Shown piece by piece: positions 1 through 8,301 of a stretch of DNA of 64,000 nucleotides (its first letter is position 1; the number at the start of each line of letters is the position of its first letter). The notes beneath the pieces were generated by a model. The model saw only the letters and a program-made list of their open reading frames with translations. It was not told the origin of the DNA and searched no databases. The stretch comes from Phycisphaerae bacterium (GTDB lineage: Bacteria > Chloroflexota > Anaerolineae > 4572-78 > J111): positions 62,001 to 126,000 of the forward strand of contig JANQQF010000155.1 in the NCBI GenBank assembly GCA_028285035.1, in the 5' to 3' direction. Made by a program: the position numbers and the translations under genes.

Positions 1-162
1 AGCTGAGGTACGATTAGACACATTTGGTAGAGAGAATAGAGAGAAAGGAGGTTCATCCTGGAGGAGTATTTAATATAATTTACCAATCAGAAGTTAATTT
101 AGAAACAGTTTACATAACACCAAAAATAGTAGTTAAAATTTAATGTTACACGGAGAGTAAAA

Positions 163-2139
163 ATGAAAGGCTTGACTCCATTCAGAATTATCACAATTTC
201 CATCACGTTCCTCTTTGTGGTCGGGGTCTTGGCAGCCGCTGTGTTGTCAGCCTCAGCCCAAAGCTTCGACACCCCCACCAACGCAGTTGCTCTCGACGAC
301 GAGGTCACTCAAGGATTTTTAACACCGATCGAACAGCACTGGTACAAAATCACGCTCGACTCGAATGTTGAAAAACTCTCATTACGCTTGGTTATTGACC
401 CAAACAAATCTAATACTGTCGATTTTGTTTCTTTGAATGTTTTTGAAGAAGGCGAAATCTCACTCTTTGATGACGGTGATGTCAGCAATATGACCCCATT
501 CGCTGCAGGCGACGTTGTCTTGTTTGATAACGACCCTGATACAGGCGAACGTTACTGGGGTGGTGATGTAGAAGGTTCTACAACTTACTACATCCAAGTT
601 TCTAACGAAAGTGACTTTGAGTTCGATTACTTCTTGTTTAATGAAAAAGTTGTTGTAATTCCTGACACCCCTGAAGTAGAGGAAGAAGCTGTTGAAGAAC
701 CAGAAGAAATCACACCTGAAGTTGAAGCTGAAGTGACAGAAGAAGTTGTTGAAGAAGCCGAAACTGTTGCCGAGCCAACAATTGATGACAGTCTGAGATT
801 TGGTACACCCGATAATCCAGCGCCCCTACTTCCTAGCTTGAACCGCGGCTCTATCCCAGCTGGTGAGTCTTATGTTTATGAATTCAAAAACACTAACCTG
901 GAAGATTTAGACGACTTGATTTTGCCATTACAATTCACAATGTTTGCGACACCGGATGATGGACATCGCCGACACCACGTCAATTTTGAATTGTACGATG
1001 CAACTGAGTACGAAAAATGGATCAACGGCGAAATTGAGGAGCCAACAAACTTTGGTGCCGGGATGCTCAGCGAACGACGTGATGATGACTACCTGACTGT
1101 TGAACGAAGCTGGCGTGGTTCTGTTGTTAACAATCAAGACTACTACATCGTTGTAAACAACGGTGCAGAAGTTGAAATTGATTACTGGCTCTACAATGAT
1201 GAAGATATCTACAACCCAGTTTTGGGCGAAGTTGAAGCACCACAACCTACAATTTTCGCAGTCGGTGAGTCGCCACAAACAGCCCGCGCTTTGAAGCTTG
1301 GTCTGAACAAAGCAACACTTGGTCCAGGTGAAGAAGTTTGGTACAGCTTCCGCATTACTGACTTTGATGATCAAGAGCTAGAGCAAATGGCTCTGACAAT
1401 GATTACCACCCCAGATGATGGTAACCGTATTCGCAGTATGGTCTTCGATGTATTCACCGCTGGTGACGTTGCTTACTGGTCACCTGGCGACAACACCAAC
1501 ATCTCTAATATGGGAGCTGGTCAAGTTGTTTATCGTGATAACAACCCGTTGACTGGTGAACGCTTCTGGCAAGGTTGGGTTTTAGACAACAACTTGATGT
1601 TAGTTCAAATCCGCAACGGCAATGACATTCCAATGGATTACTGGCTCTACACGGGTGATGTTTACGCCCCTGAATTAGGCGAACCTACCATTCCTGTTAT
1701 CGCAACTTATGAAGAAGGTACAGCACCTGGCAACCCAAGTCAGTTTGAAGTTGGCGTAAACGAAGGTGAACTGGCCCCAGGTGAAGAAGCTTGGTATACA
1801 TTCCGCCGATTGGACGCTCCAAATGGCTCACGTGTTGACACAGCCTTCACATTAGTCTTCACACCAAACGATGGTAACAACGTTCGCGACATCAACATTG
1901 AGTTCTTTGAGCCAGCGGCTCTGCGTGACTGGTCACCGGATGACTTTGAAGGTATTGTTCCCTTTGGTCGCGGTGAAAATGTTGAGCGAGATGGTGATGG
2001 TTCAACTGGCGAATATGTTTGGAAGGGTCAAGTTAATGCTGGTGACTTGTACTACATGCGCGTCATCAACCGATCTGGAACAGACATTGACTTTGATATC
2101 TTCCCAGAAGACGTTGTTGAAACAAGTTTAACCAACTAA
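163..2139 (+). CDS. Secreted protein with four repeated beta-type domains
   Basis: The 658-residue protein starts with a signal peptide: a hydrophobic stretch at about residues 10-30 ending in an ASA-type cleavage site near residue 32. Four related domains of about 135 residues follow (roughly 35-165, 213-355, 366-505 and 519-655). Each has a W/Y-Y-x-F core near its start, a TPDDG-like turn in the middle and a YY/Q-x-x-x-N strand near the end. The first two are separated by a very acidic linker rich in Glu, Val and Pro (about 170-210). The layout recalls bacterial pre-peptidase C-terminal and similar extracellular beta-sandwich domains, but I do not recognise a named family, and no catalytic motif is visible. 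The ATG has an upstream GGAG, and TATAAT at 74-79 could be a -10 box. It appears to be a single-gene unit ending at the terminator at 2164. Confidence 0.85.
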   Translation: MKGLTPFRIITISITFLFVVGVLAAAVLSASAQSFDTPTNAVALDDEVTQGFLTPIEQHWYKITLDSNVEKLSLRLVIDPNKSNTVDFVSLNVFEEGEISLFDDGDVSNMTPFAAGDVVLFDNDPDTGERYWGGDVEGSTTYYIQVSNESDFEFDYFLFNEKVVVIPDTPEVEEEAVEEPEEITPEVEAEVTEEVVEEAETVAEPTIDDSLRFGTPDNPAPLLPSLNRGSIPAGESYVYEFKNTNLEDLDDLILPLQFTMFATPDDGHRRHHVNFELYDATEYEKWINGEIEEPTNFGAGMLSERRDDDYLTVERSWRGSVVNNQDYYIVVNNGAEVEIDYWLYNDEDIYNPVLGEVEAPQPTIFAVGESPQTARALKLGLNKATLGPGEEVWYSFRITDFDDQELEQMALTMITTPDDGNRIRSMVFDVFTAGDVAYWSPGDNTNISNMGAGQVVYRDNNPLTGERFWQGWVLDNNLMLVQIRNGNDIPMDYWLYTGDVYAPELGEPTIPVIATYEEGTAPGNPSQFEVGVNEGELAPGEEAWYTFRRLDAPNGSRVDTAFTLVFTPNDGNNVRDINIEFFEPAALRDWSPDDFEGIVPFGRGENVERDGDGSTGEYVWKGQVNAGDLYYMRVINRSGTDIDFDIFPEDVVETSLTN

Positions 2140-2163
2140 GTCTTACACGATCTGTAATCTAAA

Positions 2164-2196
2164 AGAGGTTCAGCGATATGCTGAGCCTCTTTTTTT
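2164..2196. terminator. Bidirectional intrinsic terminator
   Basis: An 11-bp stem (AGAGGTTCAGC against GCTGAGCCTCT, one G-T pair) with a 5-nt loop is followed by T7 on the plus strand. On the minus strand the same stem is followed by TTTT. It lies between two convergent genes, and the stop codon of the minus-strand gene lies inside the T-run. Confidence 0.9.
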
Positions 2197-2986
2197 ATCG
2201 ATACCGGATCCTGTTAAATAACTCAGCCAAAATATTTGGATGTCCAGCCAATATAGGCTCAGGGGTTTGTTGACCATTGTAAAGTACTTCATAATCAACA
2301 GGCTTATTTGAGAGATATCGTAACTCCCCCCCCAACCGATCAAGAATCGCTGCGCCAGCAACTAAGTCCCATAAACTCGCTTTTGTAATTAACGTTGCGG
2401 TTGCCGTTCCCCGAGCCGTATAGACCAAGTTAGCTCCAACACTTCCTAGAGCACGAGTCCGCTTAACATCAATGGCAAAATCGTGATGAGCGGTAGAATT
2501 AATGGCTAAAAACGGCTTTTCTGACCAACTCGTGGACAAAGCATTTGTCAATTCAAACTCATTTCGATACACAATGCCATTCACATCTATGTAAGTTAGA
2601 TCATCAAGTAGTGGCATGTAAAATAGCCCAAAAACAGGTTGTCCCTTAAAAAGTAATCCCAAGGCAATTCCCCACCCTGGTAACCCCTGAACAAAAGCAG
2701 TTGTGCCATCAATAGGGTCAATTGCCCATACTCTCTCTTCTTGAGCCGTCTGTTTATTACGAGCGCCTTCCTCCCCAATCCAGACATCATCTGGAAATGT
2801 ATTTTGGAATTGTTCCACCAAATACTGCTCCACGGCCAAATCAGCTTGAGTGAAATAGGTACGATCTGATTTACGCTCTGGTCGAACTTTACGAAAATAC
2901 GTTAAAGCCATTTGTCCAGCCTGTCGAGCCCACTCTATAACTTGATCAATTTCCGAAGCAGATAACAGGGCTTCATTTGTAGACAT
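2195..2986 (-). CDS. Inositol monophosphatase family protein
   Basis: This 263-residue protein has the metal-binding motifs of the inositol monophosphatase/FBPase/CysQ superfamily: W-I-G-E-E at residues 69-73, D90-P-I-D93-G-T (the DPxDGT motif) and W206-D-L-V-A-G near the C-terminus. Family members remove a phosphate from inositol phosphates, fructose-1,6-bisphosphate, histidinol phosphate or PAP in a Mg2+-dependent reaction in the cytoplasm. The motifs place it in the superfamily but do not fix the substrate. The length is typical. It is alone on the minus strand, convergent with the secreted protein and divergent from oleA, so neighbours give no substrate clue. Confidence 0.88.
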   Translation of the reverse strand: MSTNEALLSASEIDQVIEWARQAGQMALTYFRKVRPERKSDRTYFTQADLAVEQYLVEQFQNTFPDDVWIGEEGARNKQTAQEERVWAIDPIDGTTAFVQGLPGWGIALGLLFKGQPVFGLFYMPLLDDLTYIDVNGIVYRNEFELTNALSTSWSEKPFLAINSTAHHDFAIDVKRTRALGSVGANLVYTARGTATATLITKASLWDLVAGAAILDRLGGELRYLSNKPVDYEVLYNGQQTPEPILAGHPNILAELFNRIRYR

Positions 2987-3352
2987 TATCTAAGTCCTAA
3001 CTGTAATTATGCGGTCAATTTGGTTATTTATTACCCAAAATTTACCAAACTCGCTATAAAATCTCACCATTCTAAAGATTTTATCACAAATTTTAAGTAA
3101 TTCTCAATATCCTTCTCTTAAACTTACTTGCGTATTCCCTAACCGGCGATATAATCATAAATATGGGTTTGATATTGGATTTATCAAACGACAGCTAATT
3201 TTTATCAAAAGTTTTGGGCATCCATATTTTGTACCCCAACCTTATTACAATTTGGCAAAATAAATTTTTCAAACACGTTTCTTCTGCTTAGACAACGTGT
3301 TTTATTATGTATCGGACTGATCTAACAGGATCAACCATTTGGAGGTAAATTA
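2987..3352. other. Divergent intergenic region upstream of oleA
   Basis: This AT-rich stretch of 366 bases has no credible gene. It must hold the divergent promoters of the phosphatase gene and oleA, but I see no clear -35/-10 pair. An 8-bp inverted repeat (AAACACGT at 3271-3278, ACGTGTTT at 3295-3302) sits about 50 bases before oleA and could be an operator or a leader hairpin. A GGAGG lies just before the oleA ATG. Confidence 0.5.
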
Positions 3353-4375
3353 ATGTTATTTGGGAATGTTGCCATCGAAGCCCTTGAGTATGAATTAGGT
3401 CCACATCGTATCACCAATGCCGATATCGAGGCTCAACTAGAAGAACCAATGAAACGACTGCGGATTTCAAAAGGGTATCTCGAAAAATTGACCGGGATCA
3501 AAGAGCGCCGTTTCTGGGATCCAGGCACCCAACCTAGTACGGTTGCGACAAAAGTTGCGCGCAAATTAATTGAGGACAGTGGAATCAATCAAGATGAGAT
3601 TGGTTGTTTGGTGAATACCTCAGTTACGCGTGATTATATTGAGCCTTCAACAGCAGCGATTGTCCACGGTAATTTAGGGCTTTCCCCACACTGTCTCAAC
3701 TTTGATGTTGGCAACGCTTGTGTCGGCTTTCTACACGGCATGCAAACCGTTGCTATGATGATTAGCAGCGGGGCCATCAAGTATGGCATGGTCGTCTGTG
3801 GCGAAACATCCCGTGATGGCATTGAGGCAACAATTAGTCGTTTAGCCGCACCAGACTCAACGGGTGAACTTTTCAAGAAAAGTTTTGCCGCCTTCACCAT
3901 TGGTTCTGGGGCAGTCGCCATGTTGCTCACCCACAAAGATTACTCTAAAACGGGTCACATTCTTAATGGGATGGTCAACTTAGCCGCTACGGAACACAAT
4001 CATTTATGCGTTGCTAGTGGCAATGATGAAATGTTAACTGATGCGGGAGCCCTGCTTACGGAAGGAATTGCTCTGGGAGGGCGTACCTGGAAAGTAGCGG
4101 CAGAACAGCTCGACAATTGGAGCGATAAAACGATTGATCGATACATTCCTCATCAGGTCTCTATACGGCAAATTTCTGGAATGGCCCGTACAATGGGCAT
4201 CACCCGCAGCAAAATCCAGCTCAACGTTCAAACACAAGGTAATATGGCTGCAGCAGCACTACCCATTACGTTAGCTCAAGCCGTTGAAGAAGAAACCGTT
4301 CGTGAAGGTAACCACGTCGGGCTACTTGGCATCGGTAGTGGCTTAAACTGTTCGATGATGAGCGTATCTTGGTAA
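3353..4375 (+). CDS. oleA: OleA, acyl-CoA head-to-head condensing thiolase
   Basis: This 340-residue FabH-like thiolase-superfamily protein shows the expected triad: nucleophile C123 in G-N-A-C-V-G, H267 in I-P-H-Q and N297 in Q-G-N-M-A-A. OleA performs a non-decarboxylative Claisen condensation of two fatty acyl-CoAs to a 2-alkyl-3-ketoacyl product. Sequence alone resembles 3-oxoacyl-ACP synthase III. The call of OleA rests on the downstream gene order: haloalkane-dehalogenase-like hydrolase, AMP ligase, then short-chain dehydrogenase. The start is well supported by GGAGG 7-10 bases upstream. A hairpin at 4391-4443 separates it from oleB, which may set expression ratios within the unit. Confidence 0.88.
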   Translation: MLFGNVAIEALEYELGPHRITNADIEAQLEEPMKRLRISKGYLEKLTGIKERRFWDPGTQPSTVATKVARKLIEDSGINQDEIGCLVNTSVTRDYIEPSTAAIVHGNLGLSPHCLNFDVGNACVGFLHGMQTVAMMISSGAIKYGMVVCGETSRDGIEATISRLAAPDSTGELFKKSFAAFTIGSGAVAMLLTHKDYSKTGHILNGMVNLAATEHNHLCVASGNDEMLTDAGALLTEGIALGGRTWKVAAEQLDNWSDKTIDRYIPHQVSIRQISGMARTMGITRSKIQLNVQTQGNMAAAALPITLAQAVEEETVREGNHVGLLGIGSGLNCSMMSVSW

Positions 4376-4390
4376 AGTTGCGATTAAAGG

Positions 4391-4443
4391 ATTAGAGATT
4401 GGAGATTGTATAAGTGGATGTAAAATCTCTAATCTCTTTACAT
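4391..4443 (+). repeat. Hairpin between oleA and oleB
   Basis: ATTAGAGATT (4391-4400) pairs with AATCTCTAAT (4434-4443), and flanking AAAG/CTTT can extend the stem. The segment also contains iterated GATTAGAGATTGGAGATT-like words. It could be a weak terminator or an mRNA-processing site within the ole operon. Confidence 0.6.
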
Positions 4444-4478
4444 ACAAATTCCTAAAGGCTGCTGAATAGTTACCTTTT

Positions 4479-5369
4479 ATGATAAATATACAATCATTCC
4501 GTCATTTGTACCCTTTCACATCAAACTGGTTGGACTTGGATGGTTTACGTTATCACTATCTAGATGAAGGCCCCAAAGATGCTCCTCCCGTTTTGATGCT
4601 ACACGGCAACCCAACCTGGTCTTTCTACTACCGCACCCTTATCCCCGAAATCAGCCGAACCCATCGGGTTATCGTCCCCGACCACATTGGCTGTGGTTTT
4701 TCGGACAAGCCGCAACAATATAGTTATACGCTGGATCAACATGTAAAAAACGTTGAGCATTTAGCTGAACATCTCGGTTTACAGGATATCAGTCTCGTCG
4801 TCCACGATTGGGGCGGTCCGATTGGGTTAGGTTATGCGGTCCGTCATCCAGAAACAATCAATCGTTTTGTTATCTTCAACACGGCCGCTTCTGCTGCCCA
4901 AATCACAGCCATCCCGAAACGTATTCGATTCTGTCGTATTCCCCTGATTGGCAAAGCTACCGTACGGGGTATCAATGGATTTAGTCGGGGCGCCCTGTAC
5001 TTTGCGACATCACAGCGTAGCCGTTTCAAATCCGGCGTACAGGCTGGCTATCTGGCACCTTACGACAGTTGGCAAAATCGGATTGCGGTTCATGAATTTG
5101 TCAAAGATATTCCACTTGAAGAAAATCATCCGACACGCAAAACTGCGGTTGAAATTGAAGCAGGTTTAGAGCAGTTTCAAAAACATCCAATGTTAATTTT
5201 GTGGGGTGCTGATGACTTCTGTTTCACGGTCAAAGAGTTCCTAGCCGACTTCCAAGAACGTTTTCCTCGCGCTGACATACACATTCTTGACCAAGCTGGA
5301 CACTATGTGGTTGAAGATGCTTACGAGCGAATTTTGCCGCAGATGACTAGATTTTTGCAATCCCCCTAA
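4479..5369 (+). CDS. oleB: OleB, beta-lactone decarboxylase (alpha/beta hydrolase)
   Basis: The 296-residue protein has a haloalkane-dehalogenase-type alpha/beta-hydrolase fold. It has an oxyanion-hole motif M-L-H-G-N-P-T-W (40-47), nucleophile Asp110 in V-V-H-D-W-G-G-P where serine hydrolases have Ser, an acidic residue at D245/D246 and base His275 in A-G-H-Y. In ole clusters this protein decarboxylates the cis-beta-lactone made by OleC to the final cis-olefin. On its own it would be annotated as a haloalkane dehalogenase. The neighbours make the OleB role more likely. It is a separate polypeptide here, not the OleBC fusion known in some other phyla. The ATG has no strong Shine-Dalgarno sequence. 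Confidence 0.87.
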   Translation: MINIQSFRHLYPFTSNWLDLDGLRYHYLDEGPKDAPPVLMLHGNPTWSFYYRTLIPEISRTHRVIVPDHIGCGFSDKPQQYSYTLDQHVKNVEHLAEHLGLQDISLVVHDWGGPIGLGYAVRHPETINRFVIFNTAASAAQITAIPKRIRFCRIPLIGKATVRGINGFSRGALYFATSQRSRFKSGVQAGYLAPYDSWQNRIAVHEFVKDIPLEENHPTRKTAVEIEAGLEQFQKHPMLILWGADDFCFTVKEFLADFQERFPRADIHILDQAGHYVVEDAYERILPQMTRFLQSP

Positions 5370-5391
5370 ATCCCCTTTTAAGGACAGACCA

Positions 5392-7035
5392 TTGAACATT
5401 TACAACATCGGACAAACCTTAGCTGACACTGCTGCGCGGCGACCTGATCAGTTAGCCATCGCTTTTCCTGACGGACGTGATGGCAATGGGAAATTGAAGC
5501 ACGTTGAAATTAACTTCAAAGCACTCAACCAACTATGTGATCAATACGCCCACGGTTTTTCAGAGTATGGCATTTATCGGGGCCAACGAGTTCTCATGCT
5601 ATTGCGACCCAATATCGATTTTATCGCTGTTGTTTTTGCCTTGTTAAAGATTGGAGCGGTGCCAATTCTAATCGATCCTGGAATGGGCATGAAATCCTTC
5701 CGTCAGTGTGTTTCTGAAACAGAAGCAACCGCCATGATCGGGATTCCGATTGGTCATGTTTTACGCATCGTTTTTCGTAACTCCTTCAAAACTATCAAAA
5801 CTTTTGTCACGGCTGGACGGCGATGGTTTTGGGGTGGAACAACCCTAGAAGCAGTAAAATTCGATAATAAAACACCATTCCAGGCAGCAGATACTCACCC
5901 CAAAGATGAAGCAGCCATCGCATTTACCTCTGGAAGTACCGGCATTCCCAAGGGGGTGGTTTATCGACACGGTATCTTCCGTGAACAGATTAGAATCCTC
6001 AGTCAAGAAGTTGGGATCAAGGAAGGGGAAGTATTACTCGCTGGCCTCGCTATTTTAGCTTTATTCAACCCAGCAATGGGCGTCACCACAATTATGCCTG
6101 ATATGGATCCTAGCGCCCCAGCAAAACTTAAACCGGCTGGCCTTATTGAAGCAATGCAGCAGTACAACGTTACTGCCAGTTTAGGATCACCAACAATTTT
6201 CAAGATTTTGGGCGACTATTGTGACGCGAACAGCATCAAGCTCCCTGACTTGAAACATGTGTTTATGTTTGGGGCCGCTGTTCCCCCCAGCCTGATTGGG
6301 CAGTTTAGCGAAGTCATGCCCAACGGCAAGGTCTACACCCCCTTCGGAGCCACTGAGGCTCTCCCCATCACCTCTATCGGCGAGGGTGAAATTCTGGCCG
6401 AAACAGGGGCATTGACCGAAGAAGGGGCTGGCGTGTGTGTTGGTCGTCCTTTAGGGGATGCTAAAATGTGCATCATTCCAATTACCGATAAACCCATTTC
6501 AACCTGGGATGATAATCTTATTTTGCCTCAAGGCAATTTAGGCGAGGTCGTCGTAAAAGGATCAGTGGTCACTGACCTATACCTCAATCGTCCCCAAAAG
6601 ACAGCCGAAGCCAAAATTTATGAGGGAGATGAAGTTTGGCATCGAATGGGCGACATTGGGTACTTCGATGTAAAAGGGCGGCTATGGATTTGTGGCCGAA
6701 AATCTCATCGCGTGGAGACGGCTGACGGACTAATGCTCACCGTACAATGTGAAGCGATTTTCAACCAACACATAAAGGTTAAACGTACCGCTCTGATCGG
6801 TCTAGGCACCTATGGGCAACAAAAGCCAGTTCTTGTGGTAGAGATGGAGCCGGACAAAAAAGATACAGCCAAAAACAAGATCATCCAAGAACTTCGCGAT
6901 ATCGGAGCTAAGCACGAACATACCCAGTCTATTCAAGATTTTCTCTTTCACGACTCTTTCCCTGTCGATGTGCGGCACAACGCTAAAATTCAACGGGAGA
7001 AGTTAACCGTGTGGGCGACGGAGCAACTCAAATGA
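5392..7035 (+). CDS. oleC: OleC, beta-lactone synthetase (AMP-binding)
   Basis: This 547-residue protein is in the ANL superfamily of acyl/aryl-CoA ligases. The adenylation motif is clear (F-T-S-G-S-T-G-I-P-K-G at about 179-189), as are F-G-A-T-E-A-L-P (A5-type, about 318-325), the G-D-I-G-Y hinge-side motif and a C-terminal R-x-K-L-like end. OleC adenylates a 2-alkyl-3-hydroxy acid and closes it to a beta-lactone. The start is TTG at 5392 with AAGGAC eight bases upstream, 22 bases after the oleB stop. Its stop overlaps the oleD start in ATGA, indicating translational coupling. In isolation it would be called a fatty acid-CoA ligase. Confidence 0.88.
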   Translation: MNIYNIGQTLADTAARRPDQLAIAFPDGRDGNGKLKHVEINFKALNQLCDQYAHGFSEYGIYRGQRVLMLLRPNIDFIAVVFALLKIGAVPILIDPGMGMKSFRQCVSETEATAMIGIPIGHVLRIVFRNSFKTIKTFVTAGRRWFWGGTTLEAVKFDNKTPFQAADTHPKDEAAIAFTSGSTGIPKGVVYRHGIFREQIRILSQEVGIKEGEVLLAGLAILALFNPAMGVTTIMPDMDPSAPAKLKPAGLIEAMQQYNVTASLGSPTIFKILGDYCDANSIKLPDLKHVFMFGAAVPPSLIGQFSEVMPNGKVYTPFGATEALPITSIGEGEILAETGALTEEGAGVCVGRPLGDAKMCIIPITDKPISTWDDNLILPQGNLGEVVVKGSVVTDLYLNRPQKTAEAKIYEGDEVWHRMGDIGYFDVKGRLWICGRKSHRVETADGLMLTVQCEAIFNQHIKVKRTALIGLGTYGQQKPVLVVEMEPDKKDTAKNKIIQELRDIGAKHEHTQSIQDFLFHDSFPVDVRHNAKIQREKLTVWATEQLK

Positions 7036-8027
7036 AAGCTTTTGTAACGGGTGGGGGCGGCTTTCTGGGTCGCTACATCGTAGAACAACTGTTGGCTCGT
7101 GGCGATGAGGTTACGGTATTTGCCCGAGGCAGCTACCCAGAGATCGAACAACAGGGAGCGAAACTGGTACGCGGTGATTTGGCCGATGCCAAAGCGCTGC
7201 GAACTGCCAGCGTCGGGGCAGATGTCATGTTCCACGTGGCGGCCAAAGCGGGGATGTGGGGTACGTGGGAGTCATTCCACGAACCGAATGTTACAGGCAC
7301 CCGAAATGTACTTGATGCCTGTCGTGTTAATGAAATCAGCAAGTTGGTTTACACCAGTTCCCCCAGTGTTATCTTTGATAATCATCCACATCGGGGCACA
7401 GACGAAACCTATCCTTACCCCGATCAATACGAAAGCTTTTACGCTCACACGAAAGCAATGGGTGAGTCCCTGGTTTTGGAAGCGAACAGTATGGGGTTGT
7501 TAACCACTTCTCTGCGACCTCACATAATCTGGGGACCACGAGACACCCAAATCTTGCCACGTCTCATTGAGCGGGCCAAGCACGGCAAACTGGTTCAGGT
7601 TGGCGACGGCACAAATAGAGTTGATATGACGTATGTTGAAGATGCGGCCACAGCTCATTTACTGGCTGCGGATGCTCTAACGGAAGACTCACCCGTGGCA
7701 GGGTTGGCCTATTTCATTAGCCAAGATGATCCAGTGATGATGTGGCCGTGGATCAAAAATCTACTGGCTCGGCTCGATTTGCCACCGATCAAACGAAATA
7801 TCCCGCTGTCGCTGGCCCGCACCATTGGGGGGGCAATGGAGTTCACCTATCGCACCTTTAAGCTAAAGGGGGAACCCCGGCTCACTCGCTTTCTCGCCTC
7901 CGAATTAGCCATTGACCACTACTATGACATCTCCAAAGCGAAAGCGGATTTTGGTTACCAGCCCCAATTTACAATGGATGAGGGGTTGGAGAAGACGGTG
8001 GCTTACTTCAAAGAAGTGCTCGACTAA
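7032..8027 (+). CDS. oleD: OleD, 2-alkyl-3-ketoacid reductase (SDR family)
   Basis: This 331-residue extended short-chain dehydrogenase of the 3-beta-HSD/epimerase type has an N-terminal nucleotide-binding T-G-G-G-G-F-L-G motif and a Y-x-x-x-K catalytic pair in F-Y-A-H-T-K-A-M-G. OleD reduces the OleA product with NADPH to the 2-alkyl-3-hydroxy acid used by OleC. The start at 7032 (ATG overlapping the oleC TGA) gives the standard beginning M-K-A-F-V-T-G-G. A longer frame from GTG 7011 would add seven residues not expected in the family. It is the last gene of the ole unit; the next gene is almost 200-270 bases away. Confidence 0.88.
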   Translation: MKAFVTGGGGFLGRYIVEQLLARGDEVTVFARGSYPEIEQQGAKLVRGDLADAKALRTASVGADVMFHVAAKAGMWGTWESFHEPNVTGTRNVLDACRVNEISKLVYTSSPSVIFDNHPHRGTDETYPYPDQYESFYAHTKAMGESLVLEANSMGLLTTSLRPHIIWGPRDTQILPRLIERAKHGKLVQVGDGTNRVDMTYVEDAATAHLLAADALTEDSPVAGLAYFISQDDPVMMWPWIKNLLARLDLPPIKRNIPLSLARTIGGAMEFTYRTFKLKGEPRLTRFLASELAIDHYYDISKAKADFGYQPQFTMDEGLEKTVAYFKEVLD

Positions 8028-8301
8028 CCCGAATATAGAAAACCAAACAAACCTCCTTGTTTCATGAACCTTTATCAAGGTTTAGAAAATTATGGCTGGG
8101 TCAGTAAATACCTTCATTCATTCCTCTTTTATCTTCCTCTCATTTTCTTCATTATACTTCCTCGTATTCAGCAATAAGAACCCGCTTGGGTAAAAATTGA
8201 TTTAATATTATACTCTGTCACAGTTGAGCATAAGTAAATCTGGAGAAAGAATACTTAACAGCCCAGCGTTCTACGACCACAGAGTTGAAAGCGCAATCAT
8301 T

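Noticed and set aside
928..1374. 148-codon open frame on the minus strand opposite the secreted repeat protein
   Set aside because: It is antisense to a well supported gene, has no Shine-Dalgarno sequence, and its composition is that of a reverse shadow.
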